DNA of 64,000 nucleotides from an uncultured Clostridia bacterium (GTDB taxonomy: Bacteria; Bacillota; Clostridia; Oscillospirales; Acutalibacteraceae). The notes under the pieces were generated by a model, which made no database searches, had not been told where the DNA came from, and saw nothing but the letters and a program-made list of their open reading frames with translations. The stretch's first letter is position 1. Every line of letters begins with the position of its first letter. The stretch covers positions 1 to 64,000 of the forward strand of contig CAMNST010000009.1 in assembly GCA_946555465.1 (NCBI GenBank), read 5' to 3'. Position numbers and translations under genes: made by a program. Below, piece by piece: positions 9,301 through 21,100 of this stretch.

Positions 9301-12300
9301 AAGAAGATCTTTAGCGTTAACTTTTCCGCTCTTTAATGCATCAATAATCATTGTTGCAACATCGTTATTAATGAGTTTAATAAGTGCTGCAAGGTTTTCG
9401 TTTTCAAGCAATACTTCGATTACATATTCAAGAACATAAACAAGAGCAGCAGCAGGTGAATTTGCCTTGCTGAGTTTTGCCCAGTCTATCTGCTTGAGTG
9501 TAATTCCGGTAGAAGCAATATAACTATTAATAATAGGTATAAGGTTTTTGCCTGAAAGTGAGTATCTGTAGTTGCCTAAACCAAGTTTAATGGTATCGGC
9601 ATTAATCTTATCAAAGAGTACATCCGCAACACCGTTAAGAATTTCCTGAAGTGATGGTGATGTTGCAAGGAGTTTATCGCTTGTAAGACCGAATATATTT
9701 CCGAGACCATCAATCTCCTTTATAAGAGGAGTTCTCACACCAGTCAGGATTGATTTGATTGTTGCACCATTGTTATCGTCAAGTATTCCGGCAATACCCT
9801 GAACTGATTTAATAAGTGTTGTTGCAGGTTTGCTGAGGAATGCATTTAACCATTCAGAAACAGGTCTCATAATTCCGAGAAGTGCTTCATCGTGGTAACC
9901 GTTTGTTAACTTTTCATATTCTTTTGCAGAGTCAATCTTAATTCCGTTAGGTGTGCAGAATGCACCGAGAACCGGCATAAGAACGGAACCGTACCAACCG
10001 GTGTCAATAAGAAGAACGCTGAGAATAGAAGTAACAAGTCTTAATGAAGAAGCAAGGCCGTTAAAGAATGCAGTCTTATCGCCGTCTTTAATACCCCAGT
10101 CGATATTGACTTTGAGTTTGCCTCTTGCAGTCGTTTCTGCTGCGTTGTGCCAGCAGTTGTATTTGTCAAGTTTCTTTTGTGCATCATCATAACCGTCAAG
10201 TCTGATTGCGATAGCATCAGGAGAAATAAGTCCTTCGATTGCTTCAACAAGAAGATTGTACTGTGCTGATGAGCCGTTTTCAAGTTCATAAGTATCGTAG
10301 AAATTCTTAAGAAGGTCTTCTGCGATGTCTTCAATTAATCTGAAGGTTTCAACAACAACTGTTGTTAATGATTCGTTAGTATAAACATCTTTGTCTTTTA
10401 CATTACCGTTCTTGTCAGCAGTCTGTGTTTCCTGACCTGTGATGTAGTAAACATAGATATTTACAAGTCTCATAATATTGTTGTAACAGTCTCTTCCGAG
10501 ATAGTTAGTAAAGAATGTTACAAGGCTTGCAAGAATATTATCGGTTTCACTTAAATTAAATCCGTTAAAAGTGCTGTCCGAAAGGAGAGAAGAAAGCATT
10601 TTATCGAGATTGTTAATAAGATCTGCTGCATTGCTGAGTTCAGCGGCTGAATAGTTAGCGGAACTTGCTTTAGCAGTTGTAGCAGCCTTTGGTTTATAAA
10701 CAGGTGAATTGCTTGCAGCGGTTGCAGCAAGACTGTTTATGCCGCCCGCAGCGGAAACACTGCTTCCCGAACCAAAGTTTGCAATAAGGTTTGTTACAAC
10801 CTCAATAAGTGTTTTTACATTTGTAATTAAGAAATACGCATGATCTTTTGTAAGACCTGTAAGGCCGTTTGCACGTTTTTCAAATGTGAAACTGAATTTG
10901 CTTTCACGGTCAAGTTGGAATACACCATTAAGGATGTCAGTGATAATACTCTGTTCGCCTAAGCCGCCGAGAGCATTAAGAAGACCTGAAACAATCGGAA
11001 GATTATTTGCAATTTCATTATCAGTTGAAATAACGTTGTTGAGAAGGCTTACGATTGCGTTGAGCCATTCTTCAACAAAGATACCTGCAAAGCAGTCAAG
11101 AATATCAACTTTTCTGTTCTTATCTGTGCTGCCGGCAAATGATTTGAATGTTTCAAGAGATGTGTTTTTAAGATTGCCGTTTTCGGCTCTTACCAATTTG
11201 CCTTCATAACAGTATACCCATTCATCCTGAGCAACGCCGTATTTGTCAGCAGCGAGGTTTTCCATAATATCAAAGAGCTGCGGAAGAGCAACAAAGATAT
11301 TATTAAGACCTGAATAAAGTCTTTGTCCTGACTTGTCATATCTTGTTTCGTTTCTGAGTTCCGGTGTGTTTACAAAGGTGTCAACAGATTCTGTAAATAA
11401 TGTAGCAATTTCAACGATTACTTCATATAATATAGGACCTGCAGTTGCACCGAGTGCTTTGCCGAGCATGCCTTCAAGGTCTGCAATGCTTGCATCACGG
11501 AGAGCCTTATCGGCAAGATAAATTCCTGTAAGATAAGGAACGTTATCTTCATATGTCATATAATAGGTAAATACGGAATCAGGATAGTCAGCAAGAACTT
11601 CATCCATATCTTCGCTTGTTTTGCCCATATATGTGAATGTTGTGGCATCTTCGCCGTCAACTCTTACAAGTTCGTTTCCGTTCTGGTCAACAACTTTGTA
11701 ATTTCTTACGTCTGCGGTATTTACTTCGCCGGCAGGTGTAAGTTTTGTAACATATTCTGTGCCTTCAAGAACCTTAACTGCAACTGTACCGAGATTGTAA
11801 TACTCAATTCCTGCAGCGTCTGCACCTTCAAGAAGCCAGTGCATCAAGTTCGGAAGAAGTGTATTAAGATCCCAACTTGTAGTATCTATACCAATATATG
11901 AACCGGATGCTGTAATATAGTCTTTAAGAAGTGTGTTACCAACAACACCCATAAGCGTGTTATTATACTGGTCGCCCTGTCCGTTGATAATGAACGGAAG
12001 GATGAGGTCGTCAAGAACAACTACGATTACAGGTAAAAGTTCAACAATCGTTCCGATAGGTGAGTCTAACAGTCTGTCTGTTGACCAAAGGTCTTTCAGT
12101 GCAGTTTCAAGTTCAACGTCTGTTTCAAGAAGACCGTTAATCAATTCGCTGAGTTTTTTGCCCATAAGGTCAGTATCTAAAAGACCGATAATGGTATCAT
12201 TTAATGATTTATTAATAATAGCAGCACCGATATCGTTTGTGAAATCAACGCTCTCGATAAGTGCAATCTGCTCTTCGGTAAGTGTGGCTTCTGCACCTGA

Positions 12301-14304
12301 AGAAGATTCATCCATCTTCTTTTCAATATAAGCCGGTACATCTATAACAAAATCAACGTGTGTGGTTTCATCACTTTCAAAATCGGTTATTTCAAGAAGT
12401 TCTGAAACGATTGTTGAATAAGCATAAATTTCTGCTCTTGCCATATAGCCGTTAATGGATGTTTCAATATTTCCCTCTTCATCCTTACCGTTAACGCTGC
12501 CGTAGATTGGTGAATAATCGGTATAGTTGAGTTCGGGAATTCCGTTTTCATCAACTTTAACGTTTGAAAGCTGTGAGTTCGGAGGCTGGCCGTCTACCGT
12601 AACATAAAAATTGTTTCGGTTAAAATACTGCGGGTGGAATGTTTTGAGCATTTCTCCCAAAGTATTCTCCAGGCTTCCGTCTTCAAGAGTTTCTAACAGA
12701 AATGCCTGCAGATAGTCGGCAAAAGCCGTGTTAAGAACGGATTCAGGGCAAATAAGGTCATATTCAATGCCTGCTGCCTGATGAAGAGTTCCGCCGCTGA
12801 AGAAGAGATTAATCTTTTCTTCACATTCATTGGCCTCTATACCGGTCAACATTTCCTGAAATGCAAGAGTCATTATTCTGATGTCATTCTCAGAAAGTGC
12901 ACAAGCCTCTTCAGCCCAGCCGTTCGGCATGATCTCTTTAACCATACTGTCGAGTTCAGCCTTTGAAGCAACTGCGCCGCTCTGAATTGCCATACCTGAA
13001 AGCGCATTAATGTAGTTAGCCTTAAGAACACCGTTCAAATAAAAAGGAATAGCATATGCTTTAAGGTACGAATAATTTAATTCAAGGTACGAATCAGTTA
13101 ATTCCGCTGTACTTGAACCAAATATATCGACAGCGCCTTTTCTTACATCAATATCGCTGAAAGAATACTGATTGTTATTTCCGTCTACGAGTACAGGGTT
13201 GCCTTGTGCATCAAATACCTGATCTCCGTTATCGTCGTACTTGTAACTAACATATACATAACCTCTATCATTGCCTTCAACATCCGGAGCATATACACTT
13301 GCCATTTCGGAGTCTAAAAACATTTGTACTGCGATAACGTCAGCATATTCGGCGGGCTTGATATCAGTGATATTGAAATTTGTTACGAGTTCGATTGATA
13401 ATCCGTCAGCCTCACCTTTGAAAGAAACGGTATCGGCAACTTCTCTGATTAAGTTATCATAATAGTAAGCCGTTAATAAATCTTTGCCGGCACCGAAGAA
13501 GTAATAGAGAAGTTCTCCTACGTTATCTATGGTGATGTCTGCGGCAGGAACATGATAACTTTCAAGTTGCTTATTGTATGACGGATAAATGCTTGCTAAA
13601 AATTCTTGGTCTTCATCCGAAAGTTCATAGTCAAAAGTTTCAAGTCCGTAAAGAGGTGCAGTTAAGTAATCTTCACCTGTAGGCATTACCTCGTCATATC
13701 TTGCACCGAATTCCTTGATTCTGTTTTCAAGAGCAGTAACAGCTTCTGCAATCGGCATAAGTTGATCATAAACTTCCTGCAGCTGCTTTCTTTCTTTTGC
13801 AGATAAAGGATTTCCGCCAAAGTCTTTACTGTACTTGTCGCAAAGAGCAACAATCGTGAAGTAAGACATTGTGCTGTCGGTGTTAAGGAAATCAAATCTG
13901 CTTGATTTTGTGCCGGTGAAATATGTATCAACAAATTCCTCCTGCTTTGTGCCTTCAAGCAGTTCCAGAAGCATTGGCTGAAGTGCATAAAGCACATCTG
14001 TAAGGGTAGTGCTGTTTGCAATCTCCTCACGTTCTGCCTCGGTAAGTTCCTCAGCAGTTTTGCCAAGTTCTTTTGCTCGCTTCTCGAAAATCGGGTCACC
14101 GATTGCCCCTATACCGAGAAGAATTGACGGCAGATACTCATTTGCTATGCCGTCGAGAGTGTCAAACGCATCCTGCGCTTCACTCGAGGTGTTCCATATG
14201 CTGTTTCGGTTATCCTGCGCAAACGCGGTAAAACCTACAGAGCACGTGGTAACAACCATTACTACAGCCAGAAAAAGGCTGAGTAGTTTTTTGCTCGTTC
14301 TCAT
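6307..14304 (-). CDS. Giant secreted repetitive protein (2665 residues)
   Basis: The N-terminus is a clear signal peptide (MRTSKKLLSLFLAVVMVV, cleavage probably after FTAFA). The rest has no domain I recognise. It is mostly amphipathic helix rich in Leu, Ile, Asn and Asp. Modules recur at roughly 400-500-residue spacing near residues 1400, 1820 and 2340, marked by versions of WGxxDGD, then a RPxxSVLDVxL segment, a GYxSxIxPLxEA segment and a LLPNxAxF segment. An Ala/Ser-rich linker lies near residues 1195-1225. No dockerin, LPXTG, SLH or membrane anchor is visible at the C-terminus, which ends in MLQGETDQVISDLVGLLQE. A strong AAGGAG precedes the ATG, and it has its own promoter and terminator. 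Partnership with the divergent giant at 15105 is suggested only by position and similar size. Export is well supported; function is unknown. Confidence 0.85.
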   Translation of the reverse strand: MRTSKKLLSLFLAVVMVVTTCSVGFTAFAQDNRNSIWNTSSEAQDAFDTLDGIANEYLPSILLGIGAIGDPIFEKRAKELGKTAEELTEAEREEIANSTTLTDVLYALQPMLLELLEGTKQEEFVDTYFTGTKSSRFDFLNTDSTMSYFTIVALCDKYSKDFGGNPLSAKERKQLQEVYDQLMPIAEAVTALENRIKEFGARYDEVMPTGEDYLTAPLYGLETFDYELSDEDQEFLASIYPSYNKQLESYHVPAADITIDNVGELLYYFFGAGKDLLTAYYYDNLIREVADTVSFKGEADGLSIELVTNFNITDIKPAEYADVIAVQMFLDSEMASVYAPDVEGNDRGYVYVSYKYDDNGDQVFDAQGNPVLVDGNNNQYSFSDIDVRKGAVDIFGSSTAELTDSYLELNYSYLKAYAIPFYLNGVLKANYINALSGMAIQSGAVASKAELDSMVKEIMPNGWAEEACALSENDIRIMTLAFQEMLTGIEANECEEKINLFFSGGTLHQAAGIEYDLICPESVLNTAFADYLQAFLLETLEDGSLENTLGEMLKTFHPQYFNRNNFYVTVDGQPPNSQLSNVKVDENGIPELNYTDYSPIYGSVNGKDEEGNIETSINGYMARAEIYAYSTIVSELLEITDFESDETTHVDFVIDVPAYIEKKMDESSSGAEATLTEEQIALIESVDFTNDIGAAIINKSLNDTIIGLLDTDLMGKKLSELINGLLETDVELETALKDLWSTDRLLDSPIGTIVELLPVIVVVLDDLILPFIINGQGDQYNNTLMGVVGNTLLKDYITASGSYIGIDTTSWDLNTLLPNLMHWLLEGADAAGIEYYNLGTVAVKVLEGTEYVTKLTPAGEVNTADVRNYKVVDQNGNELVRVDGEDATTFTYMGKTSEDMDEVLADYPDSVFTYYMTYEDNVPYLTGIYLADKALRDASIADLEGMLGKALGATAGPILYEVIVEIATLFTESVDTFVNTPELRNETRYDKSGQRLYSGLNNIFVALPQLFDIMENLAADKYGVAQDEWVYCYEGKLVRAENGNLKNTSLETFKSFAGSTDKNRKVDILDCFAGIFVEEWLNAIVSLLNNVISTDNEIANNLPIVSGLLNALGGLGEQSIITDILNGVFQLDRESKFSFTFEKRANGLTGLTKDHAYFLITNVKTLIEVVTNLIANFGSGSSVSAAGGINSLAATAASNSPVYKPKAATTAKASSANYSAAELSNAADLINNLDKMLSSLLSDSTFNGFNLSETDNILASLVTFFTNYLGRDCYNNIMRLVNIYVYYITGQETQTADKNGNVKDKDVYTNESLTTVVVETFRLIEDIAEDLLKNFYDTYELENGSSAQYNLLVEAIEGLISPDAIAIRLDGYDDAQKKLDKYNCWHNAAETTARGKLKVNIDWGIKDGDKTAFFNGLASSLRLVTSILSVLLIDTGWYGSVLMPVLGAFCTPNGIKIDSAKEYEKLTNGYHDEALLGIMRPVSEWLNAFLSKPATTLIKSVQGIAGILDDNNGATIKSILTGVRTPLIKEIDGLGNIFGLTSDKLLATSPSLQEILNGVADVLFDKINADTIKLGLGNYRYSLSGKNLIPIINSYIASTGITLKQIDWAKLSKANSPAAALVYVLEYVIEVLLENENLAALIKLINNDVATMIIDALKSGKVNAKDLLSVLNTILEVTDSPTLVYWTFAQYLQEALESFKYPMGITKEMADNGVNQLNSAVGSVLSLLGSFGVDLGGDNLQDIINNKLFTNELLTKLATALYGALDGLDPTIKTVLSSLGIVSSTKDVAKLLTDSSYGKTYTSAANTIKAQSNWKNVKNVNWGFTDGTDAAQQGFVNALAAILRPLNSVLDVFLNEGTLELSDTAYEAICLIDVKTTVKYITISDDKDKPIKAKLTYSMKNGVLTLGVREDPNNRDYSRTSTLKVDFTSLKTLNDLKIEGTNGYNSAIIPLLEALQCSDVDTYAQYRRDVANAKDNLLLDILNPLVGNSSSSFLNKLCANPVKELAVLLPNVAMYLDAHGLSQLVSNLIAPVTNIVYALADVVDVDAIIEAIAGKSLDELISGLIGLKEGTLNINLKDLTTLNLEDAIIPIVNYILKSKNIDIELPDINWNMLISLGSEETYESKATGSDGDFLTGKRVGNIDQGKVLITVLRYVANVLINNHTSLKDLICSIDGIKNSKQADLIISILQSVFNTIGTASADEIVAAVFYLLAGEPENAFWDYTKYETGKYTFTYPESVDTDFLVSLPPMLDGLIGSLLDLNETISKALFKDELISKLAKGLYGAVEGVKINDNTNLTSLLAQTNIDFSTANVAKLLVDKDYGQTFENAASVIRSAGSWKNVNVESLKWGVTDRDSFFHALVAVLRPIYGVLDVLLNDASLGIFDIVRIPGSNGYTSSIVPLMEAFSMYNIKTQYQYREDINKEYDAILLDIINPIWDKVEDILAAPLQTVAAVLPNLALFIGNDGLCQILDNMLTPISALLDSIRPIVDLNDLLPSILSALNVDLNSLLGKIGIKNFKLDIYDINKTLKPVLGGDAIIPLVNNILGMIDIKGTKLNIKLNAVDWLQLASHGTTIVSASQAPTYGARIFVDGDSSETLIAVLRYLIDTVNAGGNFDAICGLIGGLLGDGVADNITDMINTVLGMLQGETDQVISDLVGLLQEIAG

Positions 14305-14458
14305 ATAAATCTCTCTCCTTTACATATGATTTAACGAATCATGTCGTTTACTTTGCGTTGGGATAAATATGAACTCAAATTACAGTTGTTCACACAATGT
14401 TCACATTTTACTGCTTTTTGGGTGCAAAAAACCCCTACGCACGAACAAATACAACTTA

Positions 14459-14487
14459 TTTATACCAAATAAAACTAACTAAGTCAA
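14459..14487 (-). promoter_or_regulatory. Promoter of the 2665-residue protein
   Basis: TTGACT (14487-14482) and TATAAA (14464-14459) are separated by 17 bases on the minus strand. Transcription would start near 14452, leaving a leader of about 150 bases before the ATG at 14304. Confidence 0.7.
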
Positions 14488-14895
14488 TAGTTTTTTAAGA
14501 TTTTGAACAAACTGTTAATTTTTTCACAAAAGAACCGCTTTTTACCACTTGATTTTGTGATTTTGTTCACATATTTATTCAGATGACAGGCCGCTTTAAA
14601 ATGTGCAGCAACATATAGTTTTTGCCATCAAACTATACACAATATATTGTTGGATTTTGATAAAAAACGGCAAAATAGACAGATATTGTTACTTACGTAA
14701 AGGGAAAAACTTTACACTTGCAAATTACCTGTAAAGCAACTCATTTTACAGGTGAAAAATGTGTTTTGGAATGCGAAAATATTAACAAATTGTAAATAAT
14801 TAGTTAAAACTTAATGAATTTTTCGTTCGATTTGTCAAAAAAAACGAACGCTTTTTGGACATTTCAACAAATTTGCACTTTATTATGAACATTTA
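14488..14895. other. Divergent regulatory gap between the two giant genes
   Basis: No gene is visible in this AT-rich stretch. It holds several inverted repeats: ATAGTTT...AAACTAT (about 14614-14636), the palindrome ACAATATATTGT (14639-14650), ACCTGTAAA...TTTACAGGT (14727-14753), and CGTTCG...CGAACG near 14823-14850. These are candidate operators; none matches a site I can name. The two giant promoters face away from each other on either side. Confidence 0.5.
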
Positions 14896-14924
14896 TTGAC
14901 ATTTTTCTAAAAGTATGTAATAAT
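14896..14924 (+). promoter_or_regulatory. Promoter of the 2163-residue dockerin protein
   Basis: A perfect TTGACA (14896-14901) is followed after 17 bases by AATAAT (14919-14924) with a TG one base upstream, an extended -10. Transcription would start near 14931, about 175 bases before the ATG. Confidence 0.7.
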
Positions 14925-14930
14925 CAAAAC

Positions 14931-15104
14931 GTGTTTATAGGGATTTTTGTATAGATCTTTCTGCGAAATGGCAGCGTTCTAAGCCGCAAGGCTTGAGGTC
15001 AGAGAATGATGTCGTTTTATAAGATTGTTTAAAATTTGTCAAAAATCTCACACATAACAAATTTCGGTTTCAAACCGAACATTACTTTTAACGGAGGTAA
15101 AAAG
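14931..15104 (+). promoter_or_regulatory. Long structured 5' leader of the dockerin giant
   Basis: The leader can fold into at least two hairpins: CTGC...GCAG (14961-14974) and AAGCC-GCAA-GGCTT (14981-14994), a 5-bp stem with a GNRA tetraloop, which may be closed by TTCT...AGAA. The GGAGGT ribosome site is at 15093-15098. I compared it from memory with c-di-GMP, fluoride, SAM, THF and T-box consensus features and saw no match. A regulatory leader is possible but not shown. Confidence 0.35.
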
Positions 15105-18100
15105 ATGAAAGTAAAAGCAAAGAAGTTTTCGCATAAGTTACTTGCTTTATTCATGGCAGTGCTTATGGCGTTAACTTGTTTCAGCGGTGCGTTTTCAGCA
15201 TATGCTGCATCAAAAGATGTAAAATATCTTGATGATGCTGTAGAATATAACGATCTTGCATGGAACGTTTTGTCTGATGAACAAACTGCTACTGCTCTTC
15301 TCGACTATGCTGACGATATGCTTGCAGAGTTCGGCCCGCAGATTGATGCGCTCCTTAAAGGTGCTCTTCCGACCAGCGGTGTTTACAAGTATGATGCAAA
15401 CAAAAGAACCATTGAAATCAATGCCGTAGTTGTTTCTGCTTCAATCAAAGTGTATACACACAGCGTTGATGAAATTCTGGAAACACTTGAAAGCGTTGAA
15501 TCTGTTCTCAGAGATAAGGGTAACCTTCTCGGTGACGCAGGTAACATTCAGTTAGGTTCCACAGGCGGAATGAGAAGAAGCAATACTTCTTCATGCGATA
15601 TTATTAAGGGTATTCTCGGTATTCTCCAGAAAAACTCTGCAGACTACAACGGCAAAGACGTTCTCGGCGAATTCCTTCGCGGCGGTTTTGACCTCGGTAC
15701 TCTTGGTACATTCGTAAAATTAGACATTTACGGCGCAATCGGCGGTCTTCTCGGCTGCGATGCAGGATGGGAATCAAACTCAGTTTATAATATTGTTCAG
15801 TCACTCATCTTCAACAATACAAATTGGTTCACAGATGAAGAAAAAGCAAATTATAAAGCAAATCCTTCAACATTCATCTTTGATGATGTTCTTCTTGAAA
15901 AAATGACAGCAGAACTTCTTCAGAAGATTAATGTACTGGTTACATATCCTGACGGAACAAGTTCAATCTCAAGAAGAGAAGCAATCGACAAGAAAATGGA
16001 TGAAGGCAATATGACCTACAGACAGGCTTGTATCGCTCTCGGATATGATGAGAACCTTGTTTACTCAAAGGAAAATACCGGCAACGTATTATTATTTGTA
16101 TATGGTGCTGATGAAAACGGCGAGGCTGCTTCAAATGCAACAAAGTTAACCATCAACAAAGGTGATAACCTCTTTGATTTCGGTTACAAAGCACTTGACC
16201 TTGCTTGGACAACTGTTCTCGAGCAGACAGTTAAACTTGTTCACGTAAACAATAATGTTGACCGTGGCCACGGCTCAAACTTTGATAATGTATATTATTA
16301 TTGGGCAACAAGCGACGAAGGTAAGCAAATTGTAGGTGCATGGGATCAGAATAATCTTGCTGACATGTACAAGGAATCAAACATCAATGCATGGGCTGAA
16401 GCAAAATATGCAGACTACAGTGCAAAAGATGCTGCTGAATTCTTATCTTGGGTTAGAAATAACTATGAATTTGATCGTACAGTAGCAGAAGGTGCAAAAG
16501 GCATCTGGTCAGACATTGATGAAACAACCTTATTTAATAAGGTAAGATACAGCCCTCTTGCTGACTATGGTTTCAACATGCAGACCGGTCCTATCAACCT
16601 TTATTTCATGCAGACCGGAACAAGCAATCTTGACGCTTTCTTTGAATCATACAGCAACTACAGTTCTCTTGTAGGCGGTTTCAACGATTGTCTTGTTGCT
16701 GCTGTTAAGGATATCTTTGTTCAGAGAGATAATATTGACGGTTCACTTGCTGAATTAGCAACAGTTAACCCATCAACTATTAATGACAATGCTATCATCA
16801 GCATTGTTAATACTCTTGTTGGCAATGCTCTTAAAGTTGTTCAGTATACTGCTGATGCAACAGATAAGAACATTCTTAACGGTTTCTATACAAAGTACGG
16901 CGCATCTGCCGAACTTGCAGAAGCAAACCTTGAAGAAGCAATGCTTCCAATGCTTATTGCCTGCCTCGGTCAGGTTAATCTCGGCAGCGGAAAACTTGAA
17001 AGCATTATCCATCCGGAAGACTGGGATGCTTGCCAGGATGCAGAGGCAGTTATCTACCTTTGCTTAAGAGAATATCTCTCTTACATTCTTCCTGATAAGA
17101 ATTATGACGTTCTTGTAACAAAGAGCGAAACTTCAATCACACCTGCCAAGGCAGGCGCAGATATGCTTCAGGGCGTACTTCTTCCAATGGCTCGTGATGC
17201 TGTTGTTTATGTAATGCAGGGTTATGTTCCTGTTACAGGCACAGACGGTAATGAGTGGAGAGTAGAATATAAGCCTGTTGATGACAGCAATACTTTACTT
17301 CAACTCCTCAACTCTGTAATCTGCTACTACGGCGGCGAATATGATTACAAGAATTCTTCAATCGCTAAGTCAGTAGGCGCTATGGGCGTAGGTGCTCTTC
17401 TCGGTGTATGCTCACCAACAGACGGCACAAGCCTTATCACAACCGATAATACGATTTGGCAGAATATTGACCTTGTTGCAAACCAGCTCCTTCCTGTACT
17501 CGGAACTCTCCAGTATGGCGATTCAGCAAAGAAGGGTCAATTCAGTTCAGAAGATCTTATCTGGAACGATGTCGTTTTAGGTATACTTGATATTGGTAAT
17601 ACTTCGATTCATGACAGCGGTATGGGCGGTGTTTCTAACTTCCTTTACAGACTTCTTACAATCGTATCAGCAGAGCCAATTCAGTCAACTCCTATCGTTC
17701 TTACCATTTATGATGTAGCTGCAGATTTCCTTAACGGTCTCTTCGGTGCTCGTTATAATGGTCAGAGTTTTGACGTTGTAGTTCCTGCAAGAACATCTGC
17801 TCATCCATTTGATGATGTTCTTCAGATTAATGTTATTGCCGGTACCGGCGGAAACAACATCGGTGTAATCGGCAAATTCCTTTGCAACCTTGTAGAATTT
17901 GCAGGCTATGGCACCAGCGGTGTTAACACATATCCTGACTCAATTCTCAGAGGTCTTATGTTCGCTATCGACGCTGTAAACAGTTTCATTCCTGAAGCAA
18001 TTACTTCAATCGGCGAACACGACATTAAGATGGCAACTTCTGAGTTTAAAGACAGTTCTGTTCAGGGCTGTACAACAAACAACGCAGTAAACTCATCTGT

Positions 18101-21100
18101 AACATTTACCAACAACTCAGTTGGTATCAACAATGCTTATGTTGATGGTCTCGGAAATGGTTCATTAAACAACGGTATGGTTGAACAGCTCAGCCGTTAC
18201 TATGTTAAAATTACCAAGGCTGAAATGCCCGGTGCTACAATCACTATGCCTTCGCAGACTGTTGTTGCTCCCGGTGAATCAGTTTCACTTCCGACATCAG
18301 CAAGATACGTACCTGATGAAAACAACTCAACTTCCTACTCTGCAACGATTACATATAACATCTGCAGTGATAAGGAAGGTAAGAATGCTCTTTACTCAGG
18401 TCTTGAAACAACCTGTTATCAGTACTTAACCGGTGCTAAAGGTTGGGAAGATATTGTTTATCCTGCAGACAGAGGCGGTCAGTTAAACACTGCTCTTGAA
18501 GGCGGCAGAACAGCTCATTACCAGACCTTTACAACACAGGGTTACAGATCATTCTCAAGCAGAAACTTCCGTGACGGTAAGTTATATGTTACATATCCTG
18601 AATATATGGTTGTAACAACAAGCAACCTTGCTGCTATTGACAGATTCCAGTTCAGAGTTAACAACGAAAACCTCGTTGGTAGTTCATTCTCAGTAGATGG
18701 TTTCTACTGCTATGATGATACATCTGTTTACGATGATGTTACAGGCGCATATGTTGCTGTTAATATGAAGAACGCTATCCCTGTTTATGACAAGGAAACC
18801 GGCGATCTTATCAAGTACGGTATGTATGACTATAAGATTGACAACGGCGATTGGCAGCGTAACGGCAAGACCGGTTACACTGAGGATGAAATCAACAATG
18901 TTTACAACCAGAATCCAAATGCTAACATTGAAGTAAGAACTCACATTTCTTACACACTTCAGGAAGCAATCGACGCAGGTATCGTTGCTGCATACCACAA
19001 AAACGATGCCGGTGTTATTGAGTATTACTACATGAAGTCAGGCAGCGGTACAAATTATGATACCACACTTGGTCAGGTTTCATTAAGAGGTCCTGTTGAT
19101 GGTATCTATATCAATCAGGGTAAAGTTGCTGACGTTCCTAAGAACGGTTCAAAATATACAACCGACCTCTTCAAGTATGATGGTTCAACTCCTATCCAGG
19201 CCGGTGAATATCAGGTTAAACTTTGTGTTTACAGCAGTTACAACAATGGTAACGGTTCAGGTTCTCTTGATGGCCCCGGAACATGTACCCTCGTTGTAGG
19301 TGATGATGGTTCTGCTACATCACTTAACGCTAAGTACAAAGAACTTTCAGAACTTCTTGCAAATTATCGTACAGAAGACTTTACGGATGCAACTGTTAAG
19401 ACAGACGCAGAAGCAGCACTTATTAATGCTCTTTCTGCTAACTCAGCAGTAATCACTCCAACAAGTGCTATTGCACTTTCAGACCAGACTTATCTTGCTC
19501 CAACCACCACAACTACAACCAGCGAATATGGTGACAAAGCATATAAGCCTTTCAGCGAATCAAACGCAACAACTCTTAATATGCCTATCGGTGTTCGCGC
19601 TGATGCATATGTAGGTGATGGTACAAACGGTGTTGCAGGTTATTACTACTTTGATGCCGCTTGCACAATGCCAATCTACTCAAATGTTCCTCTTGAAGCA
19701 TCTGACGTGACAGATGGCAAAGACCCTGCAGGCAACGCAGTTATCGAAGGCACTCAGGATGATGCCGGCAAGTTCTGGCTCAGAAATACTCCTGTATATG
19801 AAACAGAGTGGAACACAACTACATACCAAAATCCTTGGAGAGAAGTTGTAGTTGATGACAGCGGAAACAAAGTACAGGCAAAGAACGGCAGCGGCGAACT
19901 TCTTTATTCACAGGTTACATATGTATATCGTAACGCATCAAGTGAAAAAGTAAATTCAGACTTCGTATGGTTTGCTAAATTCCCTGCAACAGAGTATAAA
20001 TGTATTGAAAACGATGGCGTAACAGAATATCGTGGTCTCTATACACAGGCTAATGATAAGATTGCTTGGGCTATCGAAAGAGTTTATGACTCAGTAAATA
20101 CCTCTATTGCACAGGATCTCTTTGAAAAGATTTCTCTTGTTAGAAATAACATGAACAACAACAACTTTGAAGTTGTAACATACAACAAGATGGTTGATAT
20201 GGCTAAAGTTGCTGAATCAGGATATACTCTTAACATCACTTATGATTACAAAGAGAATGTTCTTGACGCAGACGGCAAAGTTGTTATGGGTGAAGACGGC
20301 AAGCCTCAGACTGTAACAAAGACTAAGACAGATACAGGCGTTAGATTCAGCCAATACAATGGTTATGTAAATAACAAAGATATCACTATTACAAATACAA
20401 CAACATCATCAACACTTTCATCTGTACAGGTTGAAGAATACTTACGTCTCTTCAATATTTATATGAATAAAGTAGTTGAAAGAGGTTACCTCGGCGATAA
20501 ACTTGAAGCAGAAATCGCTTGTGCTTCAGGCAATGCTCATGATCTCCTCAATGCAACACCTGCTCAGTACAATGAAGCAGGCGAAAAGACAGCAGATGCT
20601 GTTGTAACAAAGACCGCAGACGCTGCAGCACCTGAATTTGGTGCTTGGGATGCAAGCGGTAAACTTGTAAATAACGGTGACGTTGTTTACGCTGACGACA
20701 TCTGGACCGAGTATGTTGATGCTCTTGCTAATGCAGTTAATATTGCCAATATCGGCAATAACAATTATGCTCATGCAACAAAGGCATATTACCAGGCAGA
20801 TGCTAAAGAGTCTTATACAGCACAGGTAACAGATTGTTACAGTGCCGATACAAATCTCCAGAAGGCAGAAATCAAACTTGAAGGCTGCCACACAGTAAGT
20901 GTTGCTGACGTACCTGGTGGTACCGTTGCTATCAACGGTGCAACATATGATAAACCATATGCTGTTACACCTGATACAGAAGTTGTTCTTACTGCAACTG
21001 CAGATGCAAACTACAGATTTGATGGCTTTGAAGGTATTGAACCTGACGAAGAAGGCAACTATGTAGTTAAGGTTAGAAACGCTGACGTAGTAGTTACTCC

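Noticed and set aside
14931-15035. Leader as a c-di-GMP or other known riboswitch
   Set aside because: The sequence around the GNRA hairpin lacks the conserved core bases of the classes I could compare from memory.
15036-15104. Upstream ATG at 15036 as start of the dockerin giant
   Set aside because: It lacks a ribosome site and would place 23 polar residues before the signal peptide.
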